A stretch of DNA of 64,000 nucleotides from Pilaira anomala (lineage: Eukaryota; Mucoromycota; Mucoromycetes; Mucorales; Mucoraceae): assembly GCA_025716855.1 (NCBI GenBank), contig JAIXMQ010000027.1:310001-374000 (forward strand), in the 5' to 3' direction. Position 1 is the first letter of the stretch. The number at the start of each line of letters is the position of its first letter. A model generated the notes under the pieces. It searched no databases, was not told the DNA's origin, and worked only from the letters and a program-made list of their open reading frames with translations. Both the position numbers and the translations under genes were made by a program. Positions 12,755 through 23,476 of the stretch are shown in pieces.

Positions 12755-13458
12755 TTTTTTTTTTTTTCACTTGTAAAAAAAAAAGAAAGAAAACTGTCAA
12801 AAAAATTTATTGAGCTATTTTATTTATAAGCCGTGTTTTTTTTTTTAAAAAAAAAAAAAAAGCTTGTTTTTCTTTCTTGCAAGTCTTTAACGTCTTGTAA
12901 TATCACTTCCCTCTTCGTTTAACAAGTATATAAAACATGTATTTGCTCAAGTGAATGTGTGTAGATACTTTTGGAAGTAATCCTAGGATCATTTCCATAA
13001 ATGATTTTGGTGAAGCAGGATTTAAACAAGCGCAAAGCACGGGATTCATTCTTTTAGACTACGTTTACATGGTGTCATTTTGAAAAAAAAAAAGTCTTTT
13101 GATTCTTCGTATCACAGTGTAGTATCATGATGATATTTCTATTTTTACACTTTGAAAAATGGGAATTGCGCGCATGATACAATGAACACTTCAATCTTTT
13201 ATTTTTGGAAAAGAAAGAGGGTATAGTTACTTTATACTAAAATTGCGACTTTTACAAACAAGCTGTTTGCTAGTTGTTGATGATTCAAATTGTCACTTTA
13301 TCAAGATTTTTTATTTTTGTGATGAGCGTAATTTTATTCAGTCAGTTATACAGCACAAACCTGGTAAGATCAAATTGACCCTTGGATCGAAAAATACAAC
13401 GGAGCCTCAATATATCTAAACGCTTTTTGAATGAGGGCGGGTAAAAAAAAAGGTATAG
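12755..13458. other. Intergenic region upstream of PRMT5
   Basis: About 700 bp rich in A and T tracts. The first 100 bp contains a tract pair (T10 then A15 near 12836-12860) that would suit a fungal promoter. I see no gene or RNA here. Confidence 0.5.
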
Positions 13459-13995
13459 TAAAATCACGGATGACTTTTATCCGGATTTACAAGGCACATT
13501 GTCACGTGAATAAGGTTTCTTATAACTTTTGCATGAAATACACCATTACATCAATTTTTTTTTCACATGGCATACAGGCAGGTTTTTTTTCTCATACGCC
13601 ACACAAACAAGTTTTTTTTTCATTATAAATCATCTTTTTTTTTATTTTGTTCTTTTCTTTCACTTTCTTCTTTTTATATATATAATCTTCTTTACCGCTA
13701 CATTTTTAATCTCTTCTTTTGCCACACTCCTTACCCAGAGAAGAGATTGTTCCAAGAAAAAAAAAATACCTGCATAAAACTACATATTGCTATCAATAGT
13801 AAGTCTAATAATTTTATCAAAAAATAAATGATTCATTTTGTCTAATAAATCTCAAATAGAAAATGATCCTTTTTTCTTTCTTGCCCAAAGTGAAAAAAGA
13901 ACTTGTTTTTTCTTTAAAAAAAAACAAGTATTATACTTAAAAAAAAAACTGGTAAGTATTTTGGTGGTTTAACGGCTAGTTGGAGAAAAATTCAT
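13459..13995 (+). mobile_element. MITE copy A
   Basis: This block matches 54933-55506 in inverted orientation, and more weakly 63400-63725. It starts with TA followed by AAATCACGGATGACTTTTAT, the same terminal sequence as copy B. The right end is decayed: the GGCTAGTTGGA block near 13977 is present, but the terminal AAATCACGG is not recognisable. Overlapping open frames in it (e.g. MAYRQVFFLI) are conserved only because the DNA is repeated, so I do not call a gene. Confidence 0.8.
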
Positions 13996-14059
13996 CCAGC
14001 ACCTTTTTGAATTAACATTTTTCCAGAATTTTTTCTTTATACAATTTTATACTATATAA

Positions 14060-14441
14060 CCCTTACAACAACATTGGTAGTTATCTCTCACGAGGAAGCA
14101 ATATGTTTGTTTTATGCTGTGCCATACAATGAAGAGAATGTTTGAAAATATACCAAGATCATCGACGAATGAAAAGATGTAGAAATATGCTCTACAAGAA
14201 ACCCTCCTACTAAGAAACCAAAACTTTTGTGCACAAGAGTTATTTACGCGAATTGGTTTGACATCAAGTTGTATACGTCAAAAGAGACGATTGAAATTAA
14301 TCTAGAAGCAAATAAAGAAGAAGATAAAGAGGAAAATGAAAAAAAAATAAAGAAGAAAATAAAGAAGTAACCGAAGAAGAAAATAAAGAAACACATGATG
14401 TTGTCAATACGAATAATAAAATAATGCTTGGTACTTATTCA

Positions 14442-14475
<34 letters not shown>

Positions 14476-15145
14476 CTTCAATGACTAAGCTTATCCTTTT
14501 TATAGAGTCCAAACAGCAGTTAAAACAGTTCTTAGATACTGCGTATCTACCAATAGACCCCAAATCAATATCATATGAATTAAGATATTTGTCAATGTAT
14601 GATATCATGTCAGAGATACAGAACTACAGTTTAGCTTTTCGAGACAAACCTTTTAGCAAATTCACAAAAATTGAAGTATTTGGATGCGGGGGTTAAGAGA
14701 AAACATGAAAAGCTAGAGACAAGATTATCATTAAGAGGCATATATGTAGATGCATTATCGGAATATATCGCTACATTACCTGAAAGATATAAAGAATATA
14801 TGACTGACCTCAAACAAGACGGATATAATATATTAGGCTATTGTCGCAAATCAAGAACGAAGGAGGATAATACTAAGATAGTTGCATCACTTCTTCGGTT
14901 ACTTCTTTATTTGCTTCTAGATTAATTTCAATCGTCTCTTTTGACGTATACAACTTGATGTCGAACCAATTCGCGTAAATAACTCTTGTGCACAAAAGTT
15001 TTGGTTTCTTAGTAGGGTTTCTTGTAAAGCATATTTCTACATCTTCTAATTCGTCGATGATCTTGGTATATTTTCAAACATTCTCTTCATTGTATGGCAC
15101 AGCATAAAACAAACATACTGCTTCCTCGCGAGAAATATCAATCAT
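14060..15145. repeat. Palindromic locus: two inverted copies of a pseudogene around a third gene fragment
   Basis: The left arm (about 14085-14330, plus strand) and right arm (about 15140-14890, minus strand) are about 95% identical. Both read, outside-in, as the same protein segment (EEA-C-L-F-Y-A-V-P-Y-N-E-E-N-V, then in-frame TGA, then KYTKIID). The shared TGA shows the copy was already broken when it was duplicated. The segment is homologous to the product at 54058-54282. Between the arms is a separate plus-strand gene fragment. Confidence 0.85.
14476..14925 (+). pseudogene. Fragment of a two-part repeat-family protein with a GYCRKS motif
   Basis: Two plus-strand frames join by a frameshift near 14665. 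The first reads ESKQQLKQFLDTAYLPIDP and on to FSKFTK; the second reads KYLDAGVKRKHEKLETRLSL and on to GYCRKSRTKED, then runs into the inverted arm at about 14890. The first part is similar to the minus-strand fragment at 54930-54609 (LPVDP...IQKYSCFF against LPIDP...IQNYSLAF). The Tyr-x-Arg-x-Ser spacing resembles the N-terminal catalytic motif of serine recombinases, but that is a resemblance by eye only. I recall similar unnamed proteins from other Mucoromycota. The 23-T run just upstream makes the start unclear. Confidence 0.6.
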
Positions 15146-15223
15146 GATTTTTTTCCAAGTGAAATCTGAAATGAAAAAAAAAAGCCAAGTGAAATGCTGA
15201 AATGAAAAATCAGAAAAAGTGTG

Positions 15224-15361
15224 GTGACCAATTGGAGTTCAAAAAAGTGACCAATTGGTTTTCGGAAAAGCGACCAATTGGTTTTCGGAAAAGTGACCAA
15301 TTGACATTCAGATAAGTGACCAATTGTTTCTCAGAAAGGTGACCAATTTTTTCGGTAGAAT
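15224..15361. repeat. Six direct repeats, exact 23-bp period, centred on ACCAATTGGT
   Basis: GTGACCAATT starts at 15224, 15247, 15270 (GCGACC), 15293, 15316 and 15339: six units at exactly 23 bp. The best units read GTGACCAATTGGTTTTCGG. Each has CCAAT, and most have the palindrome CCAATTGG, so the site reads as a CCAAT box on both strands. Function is unknown. Confidence 0.9.
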
Positions 15362-16597
15362 AGTTACCAGAAATCTATTGGATTTAGAAGAAATAGGTTA
15401 GTTCTAAAGAGATCTATGTATGTGATCAAATTAGAATTGTGTGAACATATGTCTGAGCGAACTATACAAGATCGATCAATCAATTTCTTAGAGAGCATTC
15501 TCTCAAACTTTGGGGGGGGGGGGGGAGAAAAATCATTTTTCGAAAAAGGGTTTTATCCAGATAATAAGTATAGCTTGAAACTGGTTTGACTGTAAATGCA
15601 TGCTGGAAAAAAAAAATACAATTAACAAAGATACAAAAAAATTTTACAAAAAAATCGATAGTAATGGTAGTTCAATCAAGACAACAAGTTTTAAAAAGCA
15701 ATTATGACCTTGCTTAAATTCCCCCATCAAGCAAAGATATGGCCATATAGCAAATCAATCAATATCAATCATCAAGAGAAACGTATTAAACGAAAAGAAT
15801 TGATTCATATTTTCAATGGCGTGCTGTATAACGGCATAAAATCTATCAATCCCTCAAGCATGAAAAAGGCTCTCAGGACCTGTTCAGTCCGAAAAAATTG
15901 AATATTTTTGATGAAAGATGAGGATTGATTAATATTTGCGTTTTTTTTTTGTCAGGTAGAAGTTTATTGATTTGTTGTTGTAGCGCAAGTATGTATCACT
16001 GTCAACAGTAACTTCTCTAAGATAAACATATATAAATAAAGACGGCTCCTTTCTCACAATAGCCCCTATACATTTGAGCTATTGATATTATTTTTAAGAG
16101 TATTTGAATGGTTGAAAAAAAAAAGGTATCTTTTTTTTTTTATTTCAAAATGATTTGATTGGCTGAAGTTTTTTTACGCTATTAAAAAAAAAAGCCTGGC
16201 TGTAATACCTCTTTTTTTTTTATATAAAAAAATCAAGGGTTAGTAAAGACGTTGCGTAACGTAGGGGAGCTTTTGCTACCGTAATGCGGTAGTAACTTCA
16301 GAAAATCTAGGTGATTTTGGAGCTGGGATGATACTTAATGACTCTCTCTTTTTTTTTTTTTTTTTTTTTTTCCAATTATGCAAGAACGGTAGGTAAAATA
16401 TCACTGGCTGAACGAAACCCTTTCGTGATGATGGCGCAAGTTGAAGAAAAATAAAATTCTTTTTCTTCTTTACCTTAGGATTACAGATTAACACAGAGAC
16501 TTTGTACAGAAGCTATTTCTTCATGTACTTTTGCTTGGGGCTTTAGCAAGAGGGTGTGTCAGCAAAGCTTGCTTTGTGTTTTTAGATCACCACCACG
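15362..16597. other. Intergenic region
   Basis: I see no supported gene. It includes a run of 14 G at 15512-15525, which is striking in such AT-rich DNA, several A/T tract pairs (16110-16220) and a T tract of about 23 at 16349-16371. A 65-codon frame at 15704-15901 has no other support. Confidence 0.5.
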
Positions 16598-16690
16598 TTG
16601 GGACCAGATGAACTCCCACCTTCTCGTGGTTGGCCTTGTTAATCAAGAATAAAAAGCTATTTTTGAGAACCAGGAGGTGTCTATTACTAT
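16598..16690 (+). repeat. Third, partial copy of the conserved end block of the long repeat
   Basis: TTGGGACCAGATG, then CCACCTTCTCGTGG, then GAGAACCAGGAG occur here in the order and spacing seen at about 1819-1907 and in copy 2 near 49830-49915. The match fades on both sides, so this is a short relic rather than a full copy. Confidence 0.7.
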
Positions 16691-16955
16691 ATCCTACTGT
16701 TTTATAAAGCTTTTTTTTTTTTTAATATGTATAAATATTTATTTGTACGTTAATAAGATTTAGCTATTTCTGCTTTTATGCTTAAGGAAGTTAGTGGAAT
16801 GAAAATACAAAAAACTTTAACTGGCAAGGACTAAAAAGGAAAGATACAATTAAAGCACTTGCTAACCCTCTCCGTGCATTCAGAAATAATAACGATAAAG
16901 GATGCATTTTGAGAGATAGTTTAATACAAAAGAGAATTTAATAAAGAAAAATAGA

Positions 16956-18254
16956 TTATTCAGCTTCAGCTTCATTAATAATATCATGTAAACGATCAAC
17001 TAATTCAGGCCAACCAGCCAAAGCTTCCATTACACCATTTAACCAAGCAATATCATCTGGTTGTTTTCTTCTTGTAGTACAAATCAAACGAGCTAAACTT
17101 TCTTCAGCTTCATCCGGTTCTTCAGTACAACAAGTTTGAAATCGAGGTTCTTCAAGTTCCGTGACTGGACTCGGAGGCATAGCATCTTCCAGGATTGAAT
17201 TCCGACGAATAGTAGCTGAGAAATGATGAGCAGATTCACCCAAGGACAATAACTGTTTAGCTTTACGAAAGAAAGCAGGATGTGTGTGAGCTAAATTAGC
17301 TTGGAAATTAGGATGGTCTCTTAATTTGATTAGATCCCTATCATTGTAATTACGGGTCGTACGATGAAAAGCTGAATATCCTGCACCAATATCTTTAGCT
17401 CGATTATCTGAATCATCACCATCATCATCATCATCATCACTACTATCATCTTCTTCATCCAAAAGGTCTCCAAGGTGGTCACTTTCATCTCCTCCACCCC
17501 CATCATTATTATCTTGACGTTCTTCTACTTCATCTATTTCATCTATTTTAGATTCTACAAAGGTAGGATGAGGTTCAGATTGAATAGAGTGATAGGAAGA
17601 ACGGCGTCTTCTGTTATCATATTGTTGTTGTTGTTGTTGGTAAAAGTGATCTTCATTCGAAAACATGCCATCTGGTACTTTAGGTGGATCTTCTTCAAAA
17701 ATAGTATCATCGTCATCACCCATGCTCATACTAGATAATCGACGCGTTCTACCACCACCATTACTATTATTACGACCTGTACTACTTGAACTTACCATCT
17801 TATAAGTAGATGGTATAATAGAAGAAACATATTCATCCTCATCCTCTTCATAGCCTACGGTCTCCTTAAAAGTAGATAAAAAGACAGTATTATGAGCAAG
17901 GTATTGAGAGATTTGATTCATCCAACTACGATCAGGTAACTTTTCACGGGGTTTGTACACAATTTCTTGAAACTTTTTCCAAGCTGCTTCACCTTGAGTT
18001 TCTGAAATATAATATCTCAAGGCTTCATAGAATTGTGAGTTACGAGCAACCAGCTGCTTCATTTCTCCTGGTCGGTCTAAGAGTGCAACAAGTATATCGG
18101 AACTTACAGGCTGTCCATGAATATCAATTGAGCATTTCCTGTTAACTTGATCTACTTCTTCTTCTTCCTCTTCTTCTTCTTCTTCTTCTGGAATAACATC
18201 TTTGTTCTTTAAAAGGTTATGTGCATTAATTGAATCGATAAAAGTAGAAGACAT
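16956..18254 (-). CDS. Acidic unknown protein, intronless
   Basis: A single exon of 432 residues. I start it at the Met at 18254 (MSSTFIDSIN) rather than at the upstream in-frame Met at 18371, because the intervening codons come from A/T tracts. It has a run of 11 Glu near residue 23-33, Asp/Glu-rich and Asn/Gly-rich linkers in the middle (poly-Asp near SSDDDDDDGDD), and more ordered, Leu/Trp-containing helical segments at the N-terminal third (RPGEMKQLVARNSQFYEALR) and the C-terminus (DDIAWLNGVMEALAGWPEL). It has no signal peptide or membrane segment. I do not recognise the family. Its start faces the mL45 gene across about 620 bp, so the two probably have divergent promoters. Confidence 0.8.
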   Translation of the reverse strand: MSSTFIDSINAHNLLKNKDVIPEEEEEEEEEEEVDQVNRKCSIDIHGQPVSSDILVALLDRPGEMKQLVARNSQFYEALRYYISETQGEAAWKKFQEIVYKPREKLPDRSWMNQISQYLAHNTVFLSTFKETVGYEEDEDEYVSSIIPSTYKMVSSSSTGRNNSNGGGRTRRLSSMSMGDDDDTIFEEDPPKVPDGMFSNEDHFYQQQQQQYDNRRRRSSYHSIQSEPHPTFVESKIDEIDEVEERQDNNDGGGGDESDHLGDLLDEEDDSSDDDDDDGDDSDNRAKDIGAGYSAFHRTTRNYNDRDLIKLRDHPNFQANLAHTHPAFFRKAKQLLSLGESAHHFSATIRRNSILEDAMPPSPVTELEEPRFQTCCTEEPDEAEESLARLICTTRRKQPDDIAWLNGVMEALAGWPELVDRLHDIINEAEAE

Positions 18255-18875
18255 CTTTTTTTTTATTCCTTTTTTTTTTGCGTTGTGGGAAGGAAAAAAA
18301 AAAAAAAAAGTAAAAGAAAAAGAAAAAATCACCCAAGAAATATGTTTACCAAAATAGAAATTGGGCGTCAAATTGTTTATGCAATCCTATTGATTGGATA
18401 AATAGGGTAATTTTTTTTTTTGTTTTATTTTCTCACTTGGTTTTTAAAATATGGGTTTCTTGTTACATCTTTTTCCGGTGAAAAATTAACAAGTGATATG
18501 CGTGTGTACAAAGCGTGTAATGTAAAAAAAAGATAATTTATAAAATATATATATATTTGTGACAAATATATGTGTGAGAATTTTTATACGAGAGAATGTG
18601 TGAGATAAATTGGTGCCAAATACATATATATTGTTACATGCCAACAATAGGAATCATTTGACATTTTTAAAAATAAACAATGTAGCTTTATTGCAAGTGA
18701 GTATGTATTTCTCTGTTCCATTTGGGTATACTTTTTTTTTTTTCGGTTATAGGTAATTGTGACTGCCGACCTGTCAGTACACCCAAATGAAAAAGTTTAG
18801 GCTACCCCGGGTCTATAAGCTTTTTTTCTCTCTTTTTGTTACAGGAACCTCTTATACTAATAAAAAAAAAAAAAA

Positions 18876-19525
18876 ATGGCAGCTAATAGATTATCAATGC
18901 TTCGTCCTCAAGTTGGACTTTTAAACAGAGCACCTCAATTAGCCACCAGAATTGTATTTAACCAGTTACCTAAAGCTGCTGTCACCTTAGGTATCCGTGG
19001 TTATGCTTCCAAGAATCAAGGCAAACAAATTTTATTACGTGACCATGGTGTCTTTGGTGAGTTAAACAGTATATCATATTCAGAAAATAGTTATTAATGT
19101 AAATCAATAGCCAACTATGTTCCACCTGTCGAATCACCTTCCATTACAGACTTCACTAACTGGCGTTTAACTAAATGGCGCAACTTGAAGAACAGTGTTC
19201 AAAATTTATTGAGGTAAAAAAAAAAACAAAAAAACGTCAAAATAGCTTGATTTTATACATATACTTAAAAGATGATTTTTTTGTGTAGTATGGGTTTGAT
19301 TAAGCACAAGTCTCAATTCGATAAATGGAACTCTGGTAAGTTCCTTTCTGAAGCCGAAGAAACTTATAAAGATATGAATGATGCCTTCGCTAGGTAAGGT
19401 TTTTTTTTTTTGTATGTGTCAAGAAAGCGGATGATTAAAGTATATGTGTATTTATAGAGGTGATCGTAATATTTTAGAGGAAGTTTGTTTGGATTCTATG
19501 TATTCTGTAAGTAATTTCTCTATTA

Positions 19526-19559
<34 letters not shown>

Positions 19560-19980
19560 CACGCCAAAATTCTTATGATCAAACTATAATAGAGCTTGAA
19601 AAATCAATTAAAAACTCGTAATAATGTACGTTGGGAATGGAAATATCATGGTGAAGTTGAACAACCTAAAATTGTATGTGTTCGTTGTGTTGGTACAACT
19701 GGTTTAAGTAAACATGGTTTTGCTGTTGCTCAAGTTACTGTCAAAATGTTCACCAAACAGGTTAGTTGATTCTATATTGGAAATTTTGGATTTTTAAATT
19801 TAATTATCATCTGTATAGTCTATGGCAGTTTTCGATAAAAAGAACAAACTTATTGGTGGTGATCCCAACAAAATTCACAATATTTTAGAATATGTCGTTT
19901 TCCAAAAAACTATTTCAGATCCTGAGGATATTTGGAGAATTTATGGTAAAATCGCTGCACCCGAGAAGTTAGTCAAGTAG
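18876..19980 (+). CDS. Mitochondrial large ribosomal subunit protein mL45 (Tim44-like/Mba1-related)
   Basis: Six exons: 18876-19056, 19111-19213, 19289-19393, 19458-19506, 19593-19760 and 19819-19980, giving 255 residues. The N-terminus is basic and Ser/Ala-rich without acidic residues (MAANRLSMLRPQVGLLNRAP), as expected for a mitochondrial presequence. The C-terminal two thirds is a Tim44-like fold: WEWKYHGEVEQPKIVCVRC, QVTVKMFTKQSMAVFDKKNK, LEYVVFQKTISDPEDIWRIY. These match mL45, which sits near the polypeptide exit of the mitoribosome and helps anchor it to the inner membrane, the role of Mba1 in yeast. The intron before exon 5 contains a run of about 30 A. Confidence 0.88.
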
Positions 19981-20762
19981 GATTAAGATAAAAAAAAAAA
20001 CAGTAATAATAATAAAAAAGTTAGAGAGATAATTTATAATTTAAACTTGTACCGTGACAATTCTTACTCGAGAGTTACCTAATAACTCTTGGCTTTTTTT
20101 TTTATTTTTATTTTTATATTTTGGGCTTAAAATAAAAACTTTAACTTGCATAACGTCAAACTTACTATTATATTACAGAACATTTTAATCTTATGTCTCA
20201 AGTTTCTCGATTAACTACTACATACTGTATCTTATATAGGGATGACCAAAATTAAAAAAGATCCTATGATCTATTCTTTTGTTATTGTATGTATACTTAT
20301 TTTGGACAAATAAACAAGCAACAAACTATTACGTAATAAATAGTTATTTGAGAAGGCTGAAAAGTACATCTTGCAAAAGGCAAGTTGTGTAATAAATGCT
20401 GGTGTAACAAGTGAAAGAAAAAGGGATCCATTTGAATATAAACCCAGAATATAGGCCCTTCTAGAACTGATAAAAGCTATTTTATATATATATATATGTA
20501 CAGTTATTGAAAGGTAGCATGGATTATCCTTTGTTATTTGTAATAAAGATTTCAAGTACTATAGAGAGGATGTATGTATGAATATTTGATGGTTTTTCTA
20601 TTTTTTTTCCTAAGCCCAACAAATTTTTTTTTTTTACGCTATTATTTTAATTTGTTACTAAAAATACCCTTTTTTTTTTTTCCTTTAAATTACCTTGTTC
20701 ATCTTCTGCCAAGATTTTTTTTTAATTTACAGTTCTTTTCTTTCTCTTTTTAACTAAATAAA

Positions 20763-21776
20763 ATGCCAAAGACAGCTTATGAACAAACTCCCGGGTCAGA
20801 TACCAATGCACCACCTTTACCTCGTCACATAGACACAGAAAGACCTTCAACAGATCAATATGGAATGAAAGAAATCCCGGTAAATTCACCTTCGCCTTAT
20901 CCTGTATATAATAATCCATCCGTGCCGACCCAATACAATAGCAATAATGTTAGCAGAAATTCAATGTCTGATATGAAGTTCATGGATCATTACGATTCAG
21001 ATGATGATTTGGAAAAAATCATTCCAAAAGAAAAAAAACGTCGTTCATGTATTGATAAAACTTGTTGTGGTTGCTGTACATGTTGTCCTAAATGGATGCG
21101 TTGGTGTAGTTGTATATTCTTGATCATCATTTTAATTATTATCATTATTATTGGTGCATTAGCAGCTACCTTCAAAATGCCTACAATCGACGTTAGTGAT
21201 CTTAATGGTACTCCTGTCACTACAATGGATAGTGGTGCCCTTAACATCAACTTTAGTGTAAATATTACTGTAGATAATCCTAATATTTTAGGTCTTACAT
21301 TCGAGATGATTAAAGTGGAAGTAAAGTATCTAAATTATTATAAATTGTATACATATATGTATTGATTTTTTTGTTTATATAAAGGCATATTACCCTGCTC
21401 CTTATAACACATTTATTGGTGGAGGTAACGTTACAAATACCGTCATTTCTAAAAAAGCCATTACAACATTCGAGTTCCCATTCACTGTTCGTGTTGACGG
21501 AAACGACCCTGATCAACGTGGTGTTATCTTAGACTTGATGACACACTGTGGTTTAGATGGTAGTCCAGTAGAGAATATTGATTTTGATTACTATGTTCAT
21601 CCAACTGTTCGTATCGCTGGTATACCAATTACACCACAAATTAAACAATCTATGAGTCTACCATGTCCTATAAAGGTAAAATGTTTTTTTTTGTTCTCCT
21701 TCTTTTTGTATACTAACCATTTATAATTAAATAGAGTGGCGATTTGTCAAGTATAGTGGGTAACTTCTTGCAATAA
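20763..21776 (+). CDS. Single-pass membrane protein with LEA2-type domain
   Basis: Three exons: 20763-21320, 21385-21675 and 21735-21776, giving 296 residues. A disordered, Pro/Asn/Ser-rich cytosolic N-terminus (about 1-90) leads to a Cys-rich stretch (CCGCCTCCPKWMRWCSC, a likely palmitoylation site). An Ile-rich membrane segment (about 120-138) follows, then an external domain with NINFSVNITVDNPNILGL, typical of the LEA_2/water-stress domain also found in NDR1/HIN1-like proteins. The topology is inferred. Possible N-glycosylation sites occur in the external domain (NFSV, NITV). Exact function is unknown; fungal members are mostly uncharacterised membrane or vacuolar proteins. Confidence 0.8.
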
Positions 21777-22699
21777 TCATGTCTGTGAATTCACTCATAT
21801 ACATACAATACTATATTTTTATCTTTTTGTAAACAAATCATCTATATATAATAAACAAAATGAAACATTCTCGAATGCTTGTGTATTTTTTTTTTTAAAA
21901 AAAAAGAAAAAAACTGATCTATAAAGTCTGCTTTTGGATGTGGGTCATTCTTTTTTACACCACTTATAACACTCAATTGATTTGGGCTTAGTATGTATCT
22001 GGTTCTTGCAACAAAATTTTTTGCACTTGAAATTATTTTGGTGTTTAACTGCAGATAATGTAATTAATATATTAAGAGAAAGTTAACTCTCTTGTTTGAT
22101 CAATTGATCTTGATTACTTGTACGTCATATTTATACCAAACTACTCGAGTCGTCTAGCATAACTTTGGCGAAACAACAAATAAACAAGTATTTAGGAAGT
22201 TTATTAGTGATCTATAATAATAATAATAATAATAATAAAAAGCTTGGTATTTAGTTAGTACTGGGTTTATGGAGATAAACAGGTTCCTCTGTCTTAATTT
22301 TGGGTATTTATAATTGCTTCTTTTCCAAGAAGATGGATTTAAACTGCTTGATTTATCAAAGTATGTACGCCTTAGTCATAAAATCCCGTTTAAACTTTTT
22401 GTTGGAATAGGATATTATAATTCACATAAGAATAGTACTGTAAGCGAGCTACATAACTGAGGTTGATGATGACCTGAAAAGACTACAATGAAGTAAAATT
22501 GACATAAATTTGAGCGCGGATCAAAATATACATAATATATTTGTTGCAAAAAACTGGGCTGGTACTAATTATACTTTATTCAGATACTCTTAGTTACACC
22601 GGAGGATTGATCCCAATAGTTAAAAAAAATCCATTCACTTTTTATCGGTTATCTACTACTACTACTACTACTACTACTACTATAAAATGTCCGCACTAC
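21777..22699. other. Intergenic region
   Basis: There is no supported gene. It holds simple repeats (TAA)n near 22216-22238 and (ACT)n near 22654-22681, and an inverted T/A tract pair near 21886-21906 just after the LEA2 gene, which may act in 3'-end formation. Confidence 0.5.
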
Positions 22700-22959
22700 A
22701 GTCTTCAGGTACAACTTTCTTGACTGCCTCTTCAATTCTGTCAGCAATCATTTCGTTTTTCCCAAAAGGTATATATTACGTGTCTCGCCTTTAATTTTTG
22801 ACCGGCACCCTTCCATTGGATTTAAAAGAGGCGATTAAGGCAGTAAATATATTATTACTCAAAAATTAAAGGCGGGACACGTATTATACCTTTTGGGAAA
22901 AACGAAATGATTGCTGACAGAATTGAAGAGGCAGTCAAGAAAGTTGTACCTGAAGACTG
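22700..22959. repeat. Near-perfect palindrome made of a transposase gene end
   Basis: The left arm 22700-22801 and right arm 22859-22959 are inverted copies of about 101 bp with a 57-bp spacer and only a few mismatches. The right arm codes, on the plus strand, for the start of a transposase C-terminus, so the left arm is the same segment flipped. Confidence 0.9.
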
Positions 22960-23140
22960 TCAAGGTTGTTGGATCCGTCATTCACAAGGGTTGTTTACAA
23001 AGTGTATGAAAATATGGAAAGAATATAGTTTTTGTAGAACTACTATAAGTTCTTTGTTTTGTGATTGGTCAAACATTTCTACTGCTTGCCAAAAATTTCT
23101 ATTGGGCCAAATAAAAAACTCTATTTTTATTTCCAGTTAA
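22892..23140 (+). pseudogene. C-terminal remnant of a Tc1/mariner-type transposase
   Basis: The frame reads PFGKNEMIADRIEEAVKKV, then VPEDCQG and WIRHSQGLFTKCM. This is the pattern that closes many Tc1/mariner/IS630-type DDE transposases (last helices with an Asp-Cys-Gln-Gly-Trp-Ile-Arg-His type motif). The catalytic DDE part is absent, and the reading after about 23020 looks like chance sequence. It is a dead fragment, partly folded into the palindrome. The family assignment is from memory of the motif. Confidence 0.65.
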
Positions 23141-23476
23141 ACTATTTGTTGCGACCTTTGATGGAACGGGAACTGTGCTGGAACTACTTGATGATCAATA
23201 ATAGACGACTAAATACTTGCTAACTAACTCTTGGGAAATAACACATTTTTACTTGTAGAACAAGTAATCTTATACAAACCATCCTTTTTTTTAAAAATCT
23301 ACCTTTTGACTCTCTTTTACACTTACACTCTTTTATATTCCCAAATATAAATTTTAGACTTGGTCGGAATGAGTCAAAACAAGTCACGTTTTTTCTATTT
23401 TTTTTTTCTTTTTTCTTTTATCAAGGGATTTTTTTTTTTTCAAAGTTGTTCCTTTGTTATTTTCTTTTTGTAATAA

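Noticed and set aside
13529..13827. Overlapping frames (MAYRQVFFLI type) conserved at 55.1-55.4 kb
   Set aside because: They lie wholly inside the MITE, consist mostly of Phe/Ser/Leu from T-rich DNA, and the conservation is explained by the repeat.
18255..18371. N-terminal extension of the acidic protein to Met 18371
   Set aside because: The extra 39 residues are Phe/Ser/Lys from A/T tracts, while the Met at 18254 opens normal sequence after a typical A-rich leader.
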